Below, one piece after another: positions 43,489 through 52,023 of a stretch of 64,000 bases of DNA. The stretch covers positions 2,438,001-2,502,000 of the forward strand of contig NZ_CP019704.1 in assembly GCF_002005425.1 (NCBI RefSeq), given 5' to 3'. Positions within the stretch are counted from its first letter, which is position 1; each line of letters begins with the position of its first letter. Position numbers and translations under genes: made by a program. This DNA comes from Polaribacter sp. BM10. Lineage in GTDB: Bacteria > Bacteroidota > Bacteroidia > Flavobacteriales > Flavobacteriaceae. The notes under the pieces are model-generated. The model was not told the origin of the DNA. It saw only the letters and a list, made by a program, of their open reading frames with translations, and searched no databases.

Positions 43489-44250
43489 CTAGTTAGGAAT
43501 CTTTCTAAAATTGCCTAAACTTAATGTCCAATCGTAATTATTAAATTCTAATTTTTTAGGTTTTTCTGATGTAATCTTGTAGTCGGCTAAAATTTGTCTT
43601 GCGCCACACAAACCACCAAAATCTGCTCTAAACCAAGAGAACAAAGAAACTGATTTGGCTGTTCTTGTATCTTTATTATATGTAGTTTGTTCTTTTAAGT
43701 ATTCCGTTGTCATAAAATCGAACTCTTTATCTAAACCTTGTGGTGTAAACTTTGCTACTGGCGGACAACTTTTAGCACCACAATTTAGTGCAAAATGAAT
43801 TCTCCAATCAATATTTTTTACACGCAGTTTACGTTCCCATTTTGGTCTAAAATACTTTCTTAAATAACCCCAACTTAGTTTTATTCTAGATCTTCTTAAA
43901 ATATCGTGTTCTATATCATCAAAAGATAAAATTTCACCAGCAATTTTTACACGTTCTTTTTTAAAATATGCGCCTCTATCTTCGTATTCTTTAGGGTTTT
44001 CTGTTAAAGATATTTGAATAAAAGAATTGTAAACATTAACCCAAAAAGCAATTTTTTGTTTGTCGGTTTTTAATTGTGTCACCAAATTTTCTAAAGTACT
44101 TTCTTCTAAAATTTTAACTTCTTTTGCATAGGATTTTCCATCCATAATATTTTGTAATAAATCTTGAGAAACCTCATTATAATTTATGTTATCTTGTGCA
44201 ACAAGGTGAAAACTAAAAGCAAGAGCAAGTATTAAAAAAAACTGTTTCAT
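43489..44250 (-). CDS. DUF547 exported protein
   Basis: 253 residues. Signal peptide 1-19 (LVAQ). DUF547 core: KQKIAFWVNVYNSFIQISL, WRIHFALNCGAKSCPPVAKFTPQGLDKEF, with the conserved Cys near CGAKSCPP and the SLFSWFRADFGGL segment. Widely distributed; distantly similar to papain-like peptidase folds, function unknown. Divergent from the glycosyltransferase. Confidence 0.85.
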   Translation of the reverse strand: MKQFFLILALAFSFHLVAQDNINYNEVSQDLLQNIMDGKSYAKEVKILEESTLENLVTQLKTDKQKIAFWVNVYNSFIQISLTENPKEYEDRGAYFKKERVKIAGEILSFDDIEHDILRRSRIKLSWGYLRKYFRPKWERKLRVKNIDWRIHFALNCGAKSCPPVAKFTPQGLDKEFDFMTTEYLKEQTTYNKDTRTAKSVSLFSWFRADFGGLCGARQILADYKITSEKPKKLEFNNYDWTLSLGNFRKIPN

Positions 44251-44272
44251 ATAAATTTACGTACGTTTAAAT

Positions 44273-44977
44273 ATGTTATTAAGTATTATTATTCCGGTAT
44301 ATAATGAGAAAGAAAACCTTCTAAAGAGGTTGTCGTTTTTATGTGAACAAGCTAACAAATTTCCTTTAGAAATTATTGTTTCTAACTCTCCAGAAACTAC
44401 AGATGAAAGTCCGGAAGTTTGTAAAACTTTTTCTAAAGTTACATATTTTAGAAGCGATAAAAAAGGAAGAGCAGCACAAATGAATTTTGGTGCAAAAAAG
44501 GCAAACGGTGATATTTTACTTTTTTTACATGCAGATGTTGCATTACCAACTAATTTTTATTCAGAAATAATTACAGCAGTAAACCAAGGAAATAAAGCAG
44601 GTTTTTTTGCTTATAAATTTGATAAAGATTCTGCATTTTTAAACTTTAACAGTAAATTTACAACTAAAGATGGCTTATTTGCGGGCGGTGGAGATCAATG
44701 CCAATTTTTTACCAAAGAAACATTTCATAATCTAAATGGTTTTAACGAACAGTTTTGTATTATGGAAGATTTTGAAATGATTGGTAGAGTTCGAAAACAA
44801 AAAATAAAATTTAAAATTATACAATCTAAGGCTACAGTTAGCGCTAGAAAATACGAACAGAACTCTTGGTTAAAAGTAAATTTAATAAACGGTTATGTGT
44901 TTTTACAATATAAATTAGGTGTATCACCAATAAAGCTTAGAAAAACGTATAAAAGCCTTTTAAGAGAAAATGTATAA
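44273..44977 (+). CDS. family 2 glycosyltransferase (TIGR04283 type)
   Basis: 234 residues. GT-A fold: SIIIPVYNEKENLLKRL, the DxD-like loop FLHADVALP, GDQCQFFTKETFHNLNGFNEQFCIMEDFEMIGRVRK and a C-terminal membrane-associated helix region. TIGR04283 enzymes are typically linked to small-molecule or lipid-linked transfer; acceptor unknown. Ends at a terminator. Starts 22 bases from the divergent DUF547 gene. Confidence 0.9.
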   Translation: MLLSIIIPVYNEKENLLKRLSFLCEQANKFPLEIIVSNSPETTDESPEVCKTFSKVTYFRSDKKGRAAQMNFGAKKANGDILLFLHADVALPTNFYSEIITAVNQGNKAGFFAYKFDKDSAFLNFNSKFTTKDGLFAGGGDQCQFFTKETFHNLNGFNEQFCIMEDFEMIGRVRKQKIKFKIIQSKATVSARKYEQNSWLKVNLINGYVFLQYKLGVSPIKLRKTYKSLLRENV

Positions 44978-45005
44978 AAAAACCGCTTATTTGTAAAGCG
45001 GTTTC
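44976..45005. terminator. terminator after glycosyltransferase
   Basis: Arms AAACCGCTT and AAGCGGTTT around a short loop. Convergent with paralogue 3. Confidence 0.75.
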
Positions 45006-45014
45006 TATTATAAA

Positions 45015-45350
45015 TTAGTTTACTAAAGTAAGTGAGGTTATCGATTTTACTTTCTTTTTTTCTCCGGTTAAATCTCCTTCTTCGTCAATTAATTCGATTT
45101 CTTTTTCTACCCAAGTAATTGTAAACTTCTTGTTTAGATTTTCATCATCATATAAACTTATTTCTACTTCTTCGATTACATCATAAAAAAGGATTTCTTT
45201 TTTATCAGCATCTATAAATTTAAAGAAATCATCGTTTGTAATTTCAATAAATGTAGCAGTTATTGTATTTTGAATATCAGAAAATTTAGTTGTAAAAGAT
45301 AAAGTCGTAGCTATAAATAGCACGAATGCTACACTGTGTATTTTTTTCAT
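45015..45350 (-). CDS. small secreted protein, paralogue 3 (divergent)
   Basis: 111 residues. Signal peptide about 1-20. Same layout as paralogues 1 and 2 but with lower identity: ITATFIEITNDDFFKFIDADKKEILFYD, ISLYDDENLNKKF, WVEKEIEL, DLTGEKKKVKSI. No GTAGGG/GTTGT motif upstream; instead a 20-base inverted repeat GTTCTTTT/AAAAGAAC at 45394-45413. Function unknown. Confidence 0.6.
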   Translation of the reverse strand: MKKIHSVAFVLFIATTLSFTTKFSDIQNTITATFIEITNDDFFKFIDADKKEILFYDVIEEVEISLYDDENLNKKFTITWVEKEIELIDEEGDLTGEKKKVKSITSLTLVN

Positions 45351-45393
45351 TATTTTAAAATTTAAGGTTGTACTTATTATAAATATAGTAGCT

Positions 45394-45413
45394 GTTCTTT
45401 TTCTTAAAAGAAC
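45394..45413. promoter_or_regulatory. inverted repeat upstream of paralogue 3
   Basis: Perfect arms GTTCTTTT and AAAAGAAC, 4-base spacer, 44 bases before the start codon. Candidate operator; no T-run consistent with termination of an upstream gene. Confidence 0.35.
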
Positions 45414-45494
45414 CTGCTTTTGCTGAGGTATAACTAACTATATGTTCATAAGCCTTAAAAATTAAATTTTGCTATAACAAATATATCTTTTTTA

Positions 45495-47141
45495 TTAATT
45501 GAAATTTAAAATTGATGTTAATTTTTCATCTAATTCTTTGCTATTTTTTTCTTTCTGATTTTCTGTCCAATTAAATTGATTTTCAAATAGTTGAATTACT
45601 AAATCTTTGTGTATATAAACACTATTAGCATCAAAAAATAAACGACCCGTTCTACGCATAAAAAAGTCTGTTGGTGTGCAAGCCATTTCGTAATTTATAG
45701 CAAACCAAACTTCTGCTTTTATCATTTTTTCTTGCATATTATCGTGCATTAAATCGTCAAATTTTTGCAAGATAATATCTGTTTGTTTTCCGTAATTATG
45801 CACTAAATATTCTGCATCTTTTTGGTTAAAATCTACTTCTGCGATTCTGTTATAAATTGCATCTGTATAACTTTGTACTTCGCTAGCATCTTTAAAATCG
45901 CCACCATTAAGAACAATCTCTTTGGTTTTAATTTCATCAAACTCTTTATCATATCTTCTTTTGTATTTTTTGGCAACTAAATCTACAATACGTTCTGCCA
46001 TTTTTCTGTAACCAGTTAATTTACCACCAGCAATAGAAATTAGTTCTGTATCAGAAACAAAAATTTCATCTTTTCTAGACAATTCTGATGCAGATTTTCC
46101 TTCTTCATGAATTAAAGGTCTTAAACCTGCCCAAGAAGATTGTATATCTTCTAAAGAAATATCTATATCTGGAAACATATTATTTACCGCAGAGATTAAA
46201 TAAGTTGCATCTACTAAACTTGTTTCTACGTTGTCTTTATCTTCTTGATAATTAGTGTCTGTGGTGCCAAAATAAGTAACTTTACCTCTTGGAATAGCAA
46301 ACATCATTCTGCCATCTGGCACATCAAAATAAACAGATTGTTTTACTGGTAATTTATCATGAGCAACAACCAAATGTACGCCCTTTGTTAAGTGCAAACG
46401 TTTGCCTGTTTTAGAATGGTTGGTTTGTCTTAATGTATCTACCCAAGGTCCTGTTGCATTTACTACGTATTTTGCTTTAATTTCGTAATCTTCATTGGTA
46501 AAAATATCTTTTACTTTTGCACCAACAACTTTATCGTCTTTATATACAAACTCTGTAGCTTCTGTATAATTAACAATTTTTGCATTGTAATTTAAAGCTG
46601 TTTTTAAGACTTCTAAAGTTAAACGAGCGTCGTCGGTTCTGTATTCTGCATAATAACCAGCTCCATTTAATATACTTTCTGGTAAAAGAGGTTCTTTTTC
46701 TAAAGCTTCTTCTTTATCGATCATTTTACGTTTGTCTTCACCTTCTACAGAAGCTAAAATATCGTAAACTTTTAATCCGATAGAAGTTAACCAAGAACCA
46801 TAGGTGCCGCCATCTATTAAAGGTAAAATCATTTTTTCTGGTACAACTAAATGTGGTGCTAGTTTGTGTACAATTGCACGTTCTGTACCCACTTCTTTTA
46901 CTAACCAAAAATCAAATTGCTTTAAGTAACGTAAGCCACCATGAATAAGTTTGGTAGATTTACTACTTGTACCAGAAGCAAAGTCGTTTTTTTCTATTAA
47001 AGCAACTTTCATTCCTCTAGAAGCTGCATCTAAAGCAATTCCTGCACCTGTAATTCCGCCGCCAATTATCAAAATATCAAATTCAGTTTCTTTTAATTCT
47101 TTGATATTATTATTTCTGTTTAAGTAAGAAAAATTGGTCAT
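45495..47141 (-). CDS. glpD: FAD-dependent glycerol-3-phosphate dehydrogenase
   Basis: 548 residues, full length. FAD motif ILIIGGGITGAGIALDAASRGMKVALIEKNDFASGTSSKSTKLIHGGLRYL (about 24-75; the GGLRYL is the GlpD signature), plus WAGLRPLI and the C-terminal helical domain with FFMRRTGRLFFD. Oxidises glycerol 3-phosphate to DHAP and passes electrons to menaquinone. Glycerol kinase and facilitator are not in the window. Confidence 0.95.
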   Translation of the reverse strand: MTNFSYLNRNNNIKELKETEFDILIIGGGITGAGIALDAASRGMKVALIEKNDFASGTSSKSTKLIHGGLRYLKQFDFWLVKEVGTERAIVHKLAPHLVVPEKMILPLIDGGTYGSWLTSIGLKVYDILASVEGEDKRKMIDKEEALEKEPLLPESILNGAGYYAEYRTDDARLTLEVLKTALNYNAKIVNYTEATEFVYKDDKVVGAKVKDIFTNEDYEIKAKYVVNATGPWVDTLRQTNHSKTGKRLHLTKGVHLVVAHDKLPVKQSVYFDVPDGRMMFAIPRGKVTYFGTTDTNYQEDKDNVETSLVDATYLISAVNNMFPDIDISLEDIQSSWAGLRPLIHEEGKSASELSRKDEIFVSDTELISIAGGKLTGYRKMAERIVDLVAKKYKRRYDKEFDEIKTKEIVLNGGDFKDASEVQSYTDAIYNRIAEVDFNQKDAEYLVHNYGKQTDIILQKFDDLMHDNMQEKMIKAEVWFAINYEMACTPTDFFMRRTGRLFFDANSVYIHKDLVIQLFENQFNWTENQKEKNSKELDEKLTSILNFN

Positions 47142-47282
47142 AACTAAAGTTAAGTTTTAGATTAAAATTTAATAACGATATGATACAGCAAAATACGAAA
47201 AAGCGATTCATTAGATTTATGTTTTAGCTTTTTTTTAATAGTCTTTTTAATTGTTTTTATTTATTTTTATAGAAAAAATTAA

Positions 47283-47717
47283 ATGGCAATATCAGATTTA
47301 TATTCTAGCGGACAACACAAACAAGAAATTGGTCATTTTGCTAATATTGTAAAAATTGCAAGAGCAGATGGTAAAATTACAGACGGAGAAAAAGAGTTGT
47401 TAATAAGAGCAGGAAAAAACTTAAATATAACTTTAGAAGAGTTTTCTTTAATTTTAAACAACCCAGAAAAATATCCGATAAATCCGCCAATTAATTACGA
47501 TGAAAGAATAGAGCGTTTGTATCGTTTAACAAAAATGATTTTGATTGATGGTGAAGCTAAATTAATAGAAGTTGCATTAATGCGAAAAATAGCTGTTGGT
47601 CTACATTTTTCAATAAAAAGAGCAGAAAAAATTTGTGATGAAGCAATACATTTAGTTGCTAATAACAATAACCTAAGCGATTTTATTAACGCTATTAAAA
47701 AAGTAGATAAAGATTAA
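47283..47717 (+). CDS. TerB-like helical protein
   Basis: 144 residues. Mainly helices with the TerB/DjlA metal-linked start FANIVKIARADGKITDGEKELL (Asp and Glu spaced as in TerB) and a second copy MILIDGEAKLIEVALMRKIAVGL. TerB proteins are found in tellurite/phage-resistance operons, but here it stands alone. Function unknown. Convergent with the next gene; stops 3 bases apart. Confidence 0.7.
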   Translation: MAISDLYSSGQHKQEIGHFANIVKIARADGKITDGEKELLIRAGKNLNITLEEFSLILNNPEKYPINPPINYDERIERLYRLTKMILIDGEAKLIEVALMRKIAVGLHFSIKRAEKICDEAIHLVANNNNLSDFINAIKKVDKD

Positions 47718-47720
47718 AAA

Positions 47721-48263
47721 TTAATCTAGTAGATGTGTTGGTAAGCCGTCTATACTTGTTTGATTTTTTTCTTCCCAGTATTTAGAAATTCCTTCTTTAC
47801 CTTGTTTAGCTGCCCAATCATTTAACTCATTTCTTTCGCTTTTATATTCAAAAAACGGAATTGACATACCGCAAGAGGTTTGAGCAGATTCTACAGTAAT
47901 ATCAAATATCTGACGCGTTCCTGGAGTTTCTGGAAATAGATTAATTAAATCATTCCAAGAAGTATCTCCTTCTTTAATCTCTTTTCCTTTTCCGTATAAA
48001 CGTAAAATATTTGGTGCGCCTTCAAAAGCACAAAACATAATAGTAATTCTGTTGTTTTCTAATAAATGTGCTGCAGTTTCATTACCGCTTCCGGTAACGT
48101 TTAACCATAAAACTCTATTTTCAGATACAACTCTAAAAGAATCCATACCTTTTGGAGATAAGTTAATTCTGCCAGAAGTTGGCGCAGTTGCTACAAAGAA
48201 TATTTTTTGAGCTTCAATAAATTTTTGAAGTCTCGAAGTTAATTTGGTGTAAAACTTAGACAT
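47721..48263 (-). CDS. pyridoxamine 5'-phosphate oxidase-related flavoprotein
   Basis: 180 residues. Split-barrel FMN fold: AQKIFFVATAPTSGRINLSPKG at the start, VLWLNVTGSGNETAAHLLENNRITIMFCAFEG, and a later CGMSIPFFEY with an unusual Cys. Family includes heme-degrading and F420/FMN reductases; no heme-oxygenase signature. Substrate unknown. Confidence 0.82.
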   Translation of the reverse strand: MSKFYTKLTSRLQKFIEAQKIFFVATAPTSGRINLSPKGMDSFRVVSENRVLWLNVTGSGNETAAHLLENNRITIMFCAFEGAPNILRLYGKGKEIKEGDTSWNDLINLFPETPGTRQIFDITVESAQTSCGMSIPFFEYKSERNELNDWAAKQGKEGISKYWEEKNQTSIDGLPTHLLD

Positions 48264-48355
48264 TTTTAAAATCTTTTTAAAACACTAAATTACAAAATAA
48301 CTACAGATAAAATGCTTAAGAAATTATTACCTTTAGCAATCTTAAAAACTTTTAT

Positions 48356-49831
48356 ATGGAATATGGATTTTTATCAGTAATACCACCAATTGTAGCCATT
48401 ATTTTGGCTTTAAGAACCAAGCAAGTTTACATTGCTTTGTTATTTGGTATTTGGTTTTCTTGGTTGATAATAGAAGGTTTTAATCCATTAAAAGGAACAC
48501 TTTCAATGATAGAAGGCATGGTAAATGTTTTTCAGTCTAAAGGAAATACAAGAACTATAATATTTAGTGCTTTGGTTGGCGCATTGCTAATATTTATTCA
48601 ATATTCTAGAGGAGTAGAAGGGTTTATAAATATTATCAACAGAAAACTTACCAAATTAGAAACTAAAAAAACAGGATACAGTAGAGTAATGGTGCAACTT
48701 TTAGCAACATTTACAGGTTTGTTGTTATTTGTAGAAACTAGTATTAGCTCTTTAACGGTTGGTACTTTGTACAGACCAATTTTTGATAAATTAAAAATCC
48801 CCAGAGAAAAATTAGCTTACATCGCAGACTCTAGTTCTGCGCCGTCATCAATATTAATTCCTTTTAATGCTTGGGGAGCTTTTATAATGGGTTTGTTATT
48901 AACACAAGGAATCGATAAACCCTTTTCTGTAATGATTGCTGCAATTAAGTATAACTTCTATCCGTTACTAGCAATCGTTATTTTGATTTTTACCATTTTA
49001 TCAAAAAAAGATATTGGTTTGATGAAAAAAGCAGAACAAAGAACCAAAGAAACAGGTAAATTAATGAACGAAGGTTCTAAACCAATGGTTTCTGATGAGG
49101 TAACTTCTTTTCCGCCAAAAGAAGGAATTCAAGCAAAGGCATATAATATGATAGTGCCACTTTTGGTAATGGTTTTTATGATGCCAATTAACCTAATTTA
49201 CACAGGTTGGGATGCAGTAAAAGAATCTACATCATTTTTAAATCATGCTTCACAAGCAATCGGAGAAGGTTCTGGTTCTTCTTCTGTTTTATATGCAGTA
49301 ATTACGGCACTTTTAGTAGCAATTGTAATGTATATGATTCAAGGATTTTTAAAACCAAAAGAAGCAGTAAACTTAACTTTAAAAGGAATAAGTGAGCTAA
49401 TGCCTTTGGCTTTATTAATGTTATTAGCATTTGCAATTGGTGACGCTTGTAAAGAATTAGAAACCGGAGTTTACGTAGCAAATGCCACTAAAGATTGGTT
49501 GTCTCCAGAATTATTACCAGCAGTAGTTTTTATTATAAGTTCTTTTATTGCATTTTCTACAGGAACCTCTTGGGGAACTTTTGCAATTATGTTGGCCATT
49601 TCTATACCAATGGCAAATATTCATGGTGCAGATATTACAATTGTTGTTGCTGCAACTTTAGGAGGAGGAATTTTTGGAGACCATTGTTCGCCAATTTCCG
49701 ATACGTCTATAATTTCTTCGATGTCGTCTGCAAGTGATCATATAGACCATGTAAAAACACAATTGCCTTATGCGTTAATTGGTGGTGTAATAACCGTTTT
49801 ATTGTATTTAGCAATTGGGTTTTTAGGCTAA
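48356..49831 (+). CDS. NhaC-family Na+/H+ antiporter
   Basis: 491 residues with 11-12 membrane helices. Signatures: LLLFVETSISSLTVGTLYRPIFDKLKIPREKLAYIADSSSAP, ILIPFNAWGAF, STGTSWGTFAIMLAISIPMA and GGGIFGDHCSPISDTSIISS near the end. Exports sodium for protons (or a related amino-acid/organic-acid antiport), fitting a marine habitat. No terminator directly after it; the repeat at 49879-49970 follows. Confidence 0.9.
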   Translation: MEYGFLSVIPPIVAIILALRTKQVYIALLFGIWFSWLIIEGFNPLKGTLSMIEGMVNVFQSKGNTRTIIFSALVGALLIFIQYSRGVEGFINIINRKLTKLETKKTGYSRVMVQLLATFTGLLLFVETSISSLTVGTLYRPIFDKLKIPREKLAYIADSSSAPSSILIPFNAWGAFIMGLLLTQGIDKPFSVMIAAIKYNFYPLLAIVILIFTILSKKDIGLMKKAEQRTKETGKLMNEGSKPMVSDEVTSFPPKEGIQAKAYNMIVPLLVMVFMMPINLIYTGWDAVKESTSFLNHASQAIGEGSGSSSVLYAVITALLVAIVMYMIQGFLKPKEAVNLTLKGISELMPLALLMLLAFAIGDACKELETGVYVANATKDWLSPELLPAVVFIISSFIAFSTGTSWGTFAIMLAISIPMANIHGADITIVVAATLGGGIFGDHCSPISDTSIISSMSSASDHIDHVKTQLPYALIGGVITVLLYLAIGFLG

Positions 49832-49878
49832 CGTTTTTGTAATAGATTTCACTAATTTTAATAAAATTTTTAAGAATT

Positions 49879-49970
49879 TGGGCGTTACCACAAGGGTCGC
49901 GCTTTCCGCACTCGCTTTTTATTCGTTCCTCATAAAAGAGCTCAAACAAATGCTTCAATCGCTAACGCGG
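49879..49970. repeat. REP-like palindromic repeat element
   Basis: About 92 bases, GC-rich against the AT-rich background. Starts GGGCGTTACCACAAGGGTCG (49880-49899) and ends TCGCTAACGCGG (49959-49970); GCGTTA and TAACGC at the ends are inverted. I recognise this type of sequence as a dispersed element of Flavobacteriaceae genomes, normally after gene ends. Only one copy here, so copy number is not shown by this window. Confidence 0.6.
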
Positions 49971-50060
49971 ATTTCTTTAGAAATGTAAAGAAATTACAAA
50001 TTAGAAGTAATTTAATCCTTGTTTATTTAGAGGTTACTTTACTATTAATAACGCTATAAA

Positions 50061-50095
50061 ATAAAAAAAACACCTAAATTTTAGGTGTTTTTAAT
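50061..50095. terminator. terminator before hypothetical gene pair end
   Basis: Arms AAAACACCTAA and TTAGGTGTTTT, A- and T-runs on each side; can serve both directions. The rest of 49832-50124 has only the repeat. Confidence 0.75.
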
Positions 50096-50124
50096 TTATG
50101 TGTAAAGCAAAATATATAAAATAA

Positions 50125-50520
50125 TTATTCTGCTAAAATTCCACGTTTTTTAATTTCGTCTATCATACGCAAAGCACCTTCTTTAATAGTGTTTTCTTTA
50201 AAGATAAACGTTTTTTCGTACAAAGTGTTTCCTTCAAAAAAAGTAACCTGAAAACGGTTGTTTAACTTAAATAATTCTGGTTGAATAAACTCGATCTTAG
50301 CAAAAGAATTTGCAGGAAGTTTTTCTAATTTTTTACGTAGTAAAGAAGTTGTTTTTGTATCAGAAAAACCTTGAGAGACAATCACCATCATTTCTAAATC
50401 TACATTTTTATTATTGATAATATAAATGTTCCAATCGTTGGTGTTGTAAATATCATTAAACTCATAAACTACAGCCATTTCTACGCCTGTAACTTCTGGT
50501 ATTTGAATGTCTTTTTTCAT
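50125..50520 (-). CDS. hypothetical protein downstream of pheS
   Basis: 131 residues from ATG 50520 (an upstream in-frame extension overlaps the preceding gene). Begins MKKDIQIPEVTGVEMAVVYE, then alternating strand/helix; no signal peptide. Similar genes in Flavobacteriaceae are often carried next to pheS; function unknown. Short gap (25 bases) to the previous gene. Confidence 0.6.
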   Translation of the reverse strand: MKKDIQIPEVTGVEMAVVYEFNDIYNTNDWNIYIINNKNVDLEMMVIVSQGFSDTKTTSLLRKKLEKLPANSFAKIEFIQPELFKLNNRFQVTFFEGNTLYEKTFIFKENTIKEGALRMIDEIKKRGILAE

Positions 50521-50545
50521 GAAATCTAAAAGTTTATTGTGCCAA

Positions 50546-50806
50546 TTAAGACCAAACTTTGTAAAAGTCTTCTTTTGTAATTTCTTCTCCGTCGCAATCA
50601 TCAATAGTTAATGCGCCTTCGCACAAACCACCAAATTTATCTTCTATATTATCTTCACTATATTTTACAAGTTTACCATTGTCATAAATAGTAACTTGTT
50701 TTATTACTTGGTCTGCATCATTCGTTTCAAAATACCAAATAGAGTTACCCCAATCTGCATATTCATCATTTCTGTTTTCATCCCAAACCTGTGTAAAATA
50801 ATTCAT
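50546..50806 (-). CDS. hypothetical acidic protein, start overlaps pheS stop
   Basis: 86 residues, strongly acidic with a Trp-rich start (WDENRNDEYADWGNSIWYFET) and a CDGEEITKEDFYKVWS end; cysteines near 61 and 70. The ATG shares a base with the pheS stop (TAATG), so translational coupling is likely. No family recognised. Confidence 0.6.
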   Translation of the reverse strand: MNYFTQVWDENRNDEYADWGNSIWYFETNDADQVIKQVTIYDNGKLVKYSEDNIEDKFGGLCEGALTIDDCDGEEITKEDFYKVWS

Positions 50807-51825
50807 TAAATAATAGATTTAAATTGTTCTAAGAAACGTTTATCATTTTCGTAAAACATTCTAATATCTGGTATTTGATATAATAACATTGCAATACGCT
50901 CTATACCCATACCAAATGCGTAACCAGAATATTTAGTTGGATCGATATTGGCGTTTTTAAGAACATTAGGATCTACCATACCACAACCCATAATTTCTAA
51001 CCAACCAGTACCTTTTGTTATTCTGTAATCAGTTTCAGTTTCTAATCCCCAATAAATATCTACTTCTGCACTTGGCTCTGTAAACGGAAAATAAGAAGGT
51101 CTTAATCTAATTTTAGATTTACCAAACATCTCTTTTGTAAAGTATAAAAGGGTTTGTTTTAAATCTGCAAACGAAACATCAGTATCAATATACAAACCTT
51201 CTACTTGATGAAAAATACAGTGCGCTCTTGCAGAAATATCTTCGTTTCTAAAAACTCTACCAGGAGAAATTGTTCTAATTGGCGGTTCGTTTTCTTCCAT
51301 ATAACGTACTTGTACAGAAGAAGTGTGAGTTCTTAATAAAATATCTGGATCTTGCTCAATAAAGAACGTGTCTTGCATATCTCTTGCCGGATGATATTCT
51401 GGCAAGTTTAAGGCAGTAAAATTATGCCAATCGTCTTCTATTTCTGGTCCTTCAGAAACAGTAAAACCAATTCTATTAAAAACTTCTATAATTTGGTTTC
51501 TTACTAAAGAAATAGGATGTCTAGAACCTAATTCTATTGGTTCTGACGGTCTTGTTAAATCTCCGTAAAAAGATTTTTCTGTTGTATTGCTTTCTAAGGC
51601 ATCTGTTAATTCTGCAACTTTACCTTCTGCAGATTTTTTTAAATTATTTAGAGCTTGCCCAAAATCTTTACGTAATTCTGCATCTACATTTTTAAATTCT
51701 GCAAAAAGGTCTTTTAGTAAACCTTTGCTTCCTAAATATTTAATTCTAAAAGTTTCTACTTCATCTTTGGTTGTAGCTTTAAACGCTTGTACCTCGCCAA
51801 TAAGTTCTTTTACTTTGTCTAACAT
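50806..51825 (-). CDS. pheS: phenylalanyl-tRNA synthetase alpha subunit
   Basis: 339 residues from ATG 51825; a TTG eight codons upstream is not used because the family starts MLDKVKEL. N-terminal coiled coil (about 1-90), class II core with RHPISLVRNQIIEVF, the motif 2 HQVEGLYIDTDVSF and GWLEIMGCGMVDPNVL, and motif 3 YAFGMGIERIAMLLYQIPDIR at the C-terminus. Pairs with PheT, which is not in this window. Own promoter at 51847-51878. Confidence 0.97.
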   Translation of the reverse strand: MLDKVKELIGEVQAFKATTKDEVETFRIKYLGSKGLLKDLFAEFKNVDAELRKDFGQALNNLKKSAEGKVAELTDALESNTTEKSFYGDLTRPSEPIELGSRHPISLVRNQIIEVFNRIGFTVSEGPEIEDDWHNFTALNLPEYHPARDMQDTFFIEQDPDILLRTHTSSVQVRYMEENEPPIRTISPGRVFRNEDISARAHCIFHQVEGLYIDTDVSFADLKQTLLYFTKEMFGKSKIRLRPSYFPFTEPSAEVDIYWGLETETDYRITKGTGWLEIMGCGMVDPNVLKNANIDPTKYSGYAFGMGIERIAMLLYQIPDIRMFYENDKRFLEQFKSII

Positions 51826-51846
51826 TTCTTGCGTAAAATTATGCGA

Positions 51847-51878
51847 CAAATTTAGTGTTTTTTATAGAGTTTTATCAA
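51847..51878 (-). promoter_or_regulatory. Bacteroidota promoter for pheS
   Basis: Minus strand TTG (51878-51876), 21-base spacer, TAAATTTG (51854-51847), then 21 bases to the ATG at 51825. Confidence 0.55.
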
Positions 51879-51960
51879 TCTAAAGCTAAGAAAACAACAA
51901 GAGCTTTCGAAATCGATTGAAATATGGATATCTTAGAAATAAATAAAAATACTTTTTTTA

Positions 51961-51989
51961 TTTGCGAATTCAGAAATTAACTATCTTTG
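51961..51989 (+). promoter_or_regulatory. Bacteroidota promoter for gdhA
   Basis: TTTG at 51961-51964, 17-base spacer, TATCTTTG at 51982-51989, start codon 34 bases downstream. Confidence 0.65.
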
Positions 51990-52023
51990 TCCCATTAAAT
52001 TTTTATTAAATTCATAAAAAATT

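Noticed and set aside
47283..47717. TerB-like gene as part of a tellurite-resistance or phage-defence operon
   Set aside because: No TerC, TerD, TerE or defence partner is adjacent; it is single and convergent with a flavoprotein.
49707..49958. Minus-strand open frame over the end of the NhaC gene and the repeat
   Set aside because: It overlaps a real gene and a repeat element, with no signal or family; reading frame is a by-product.
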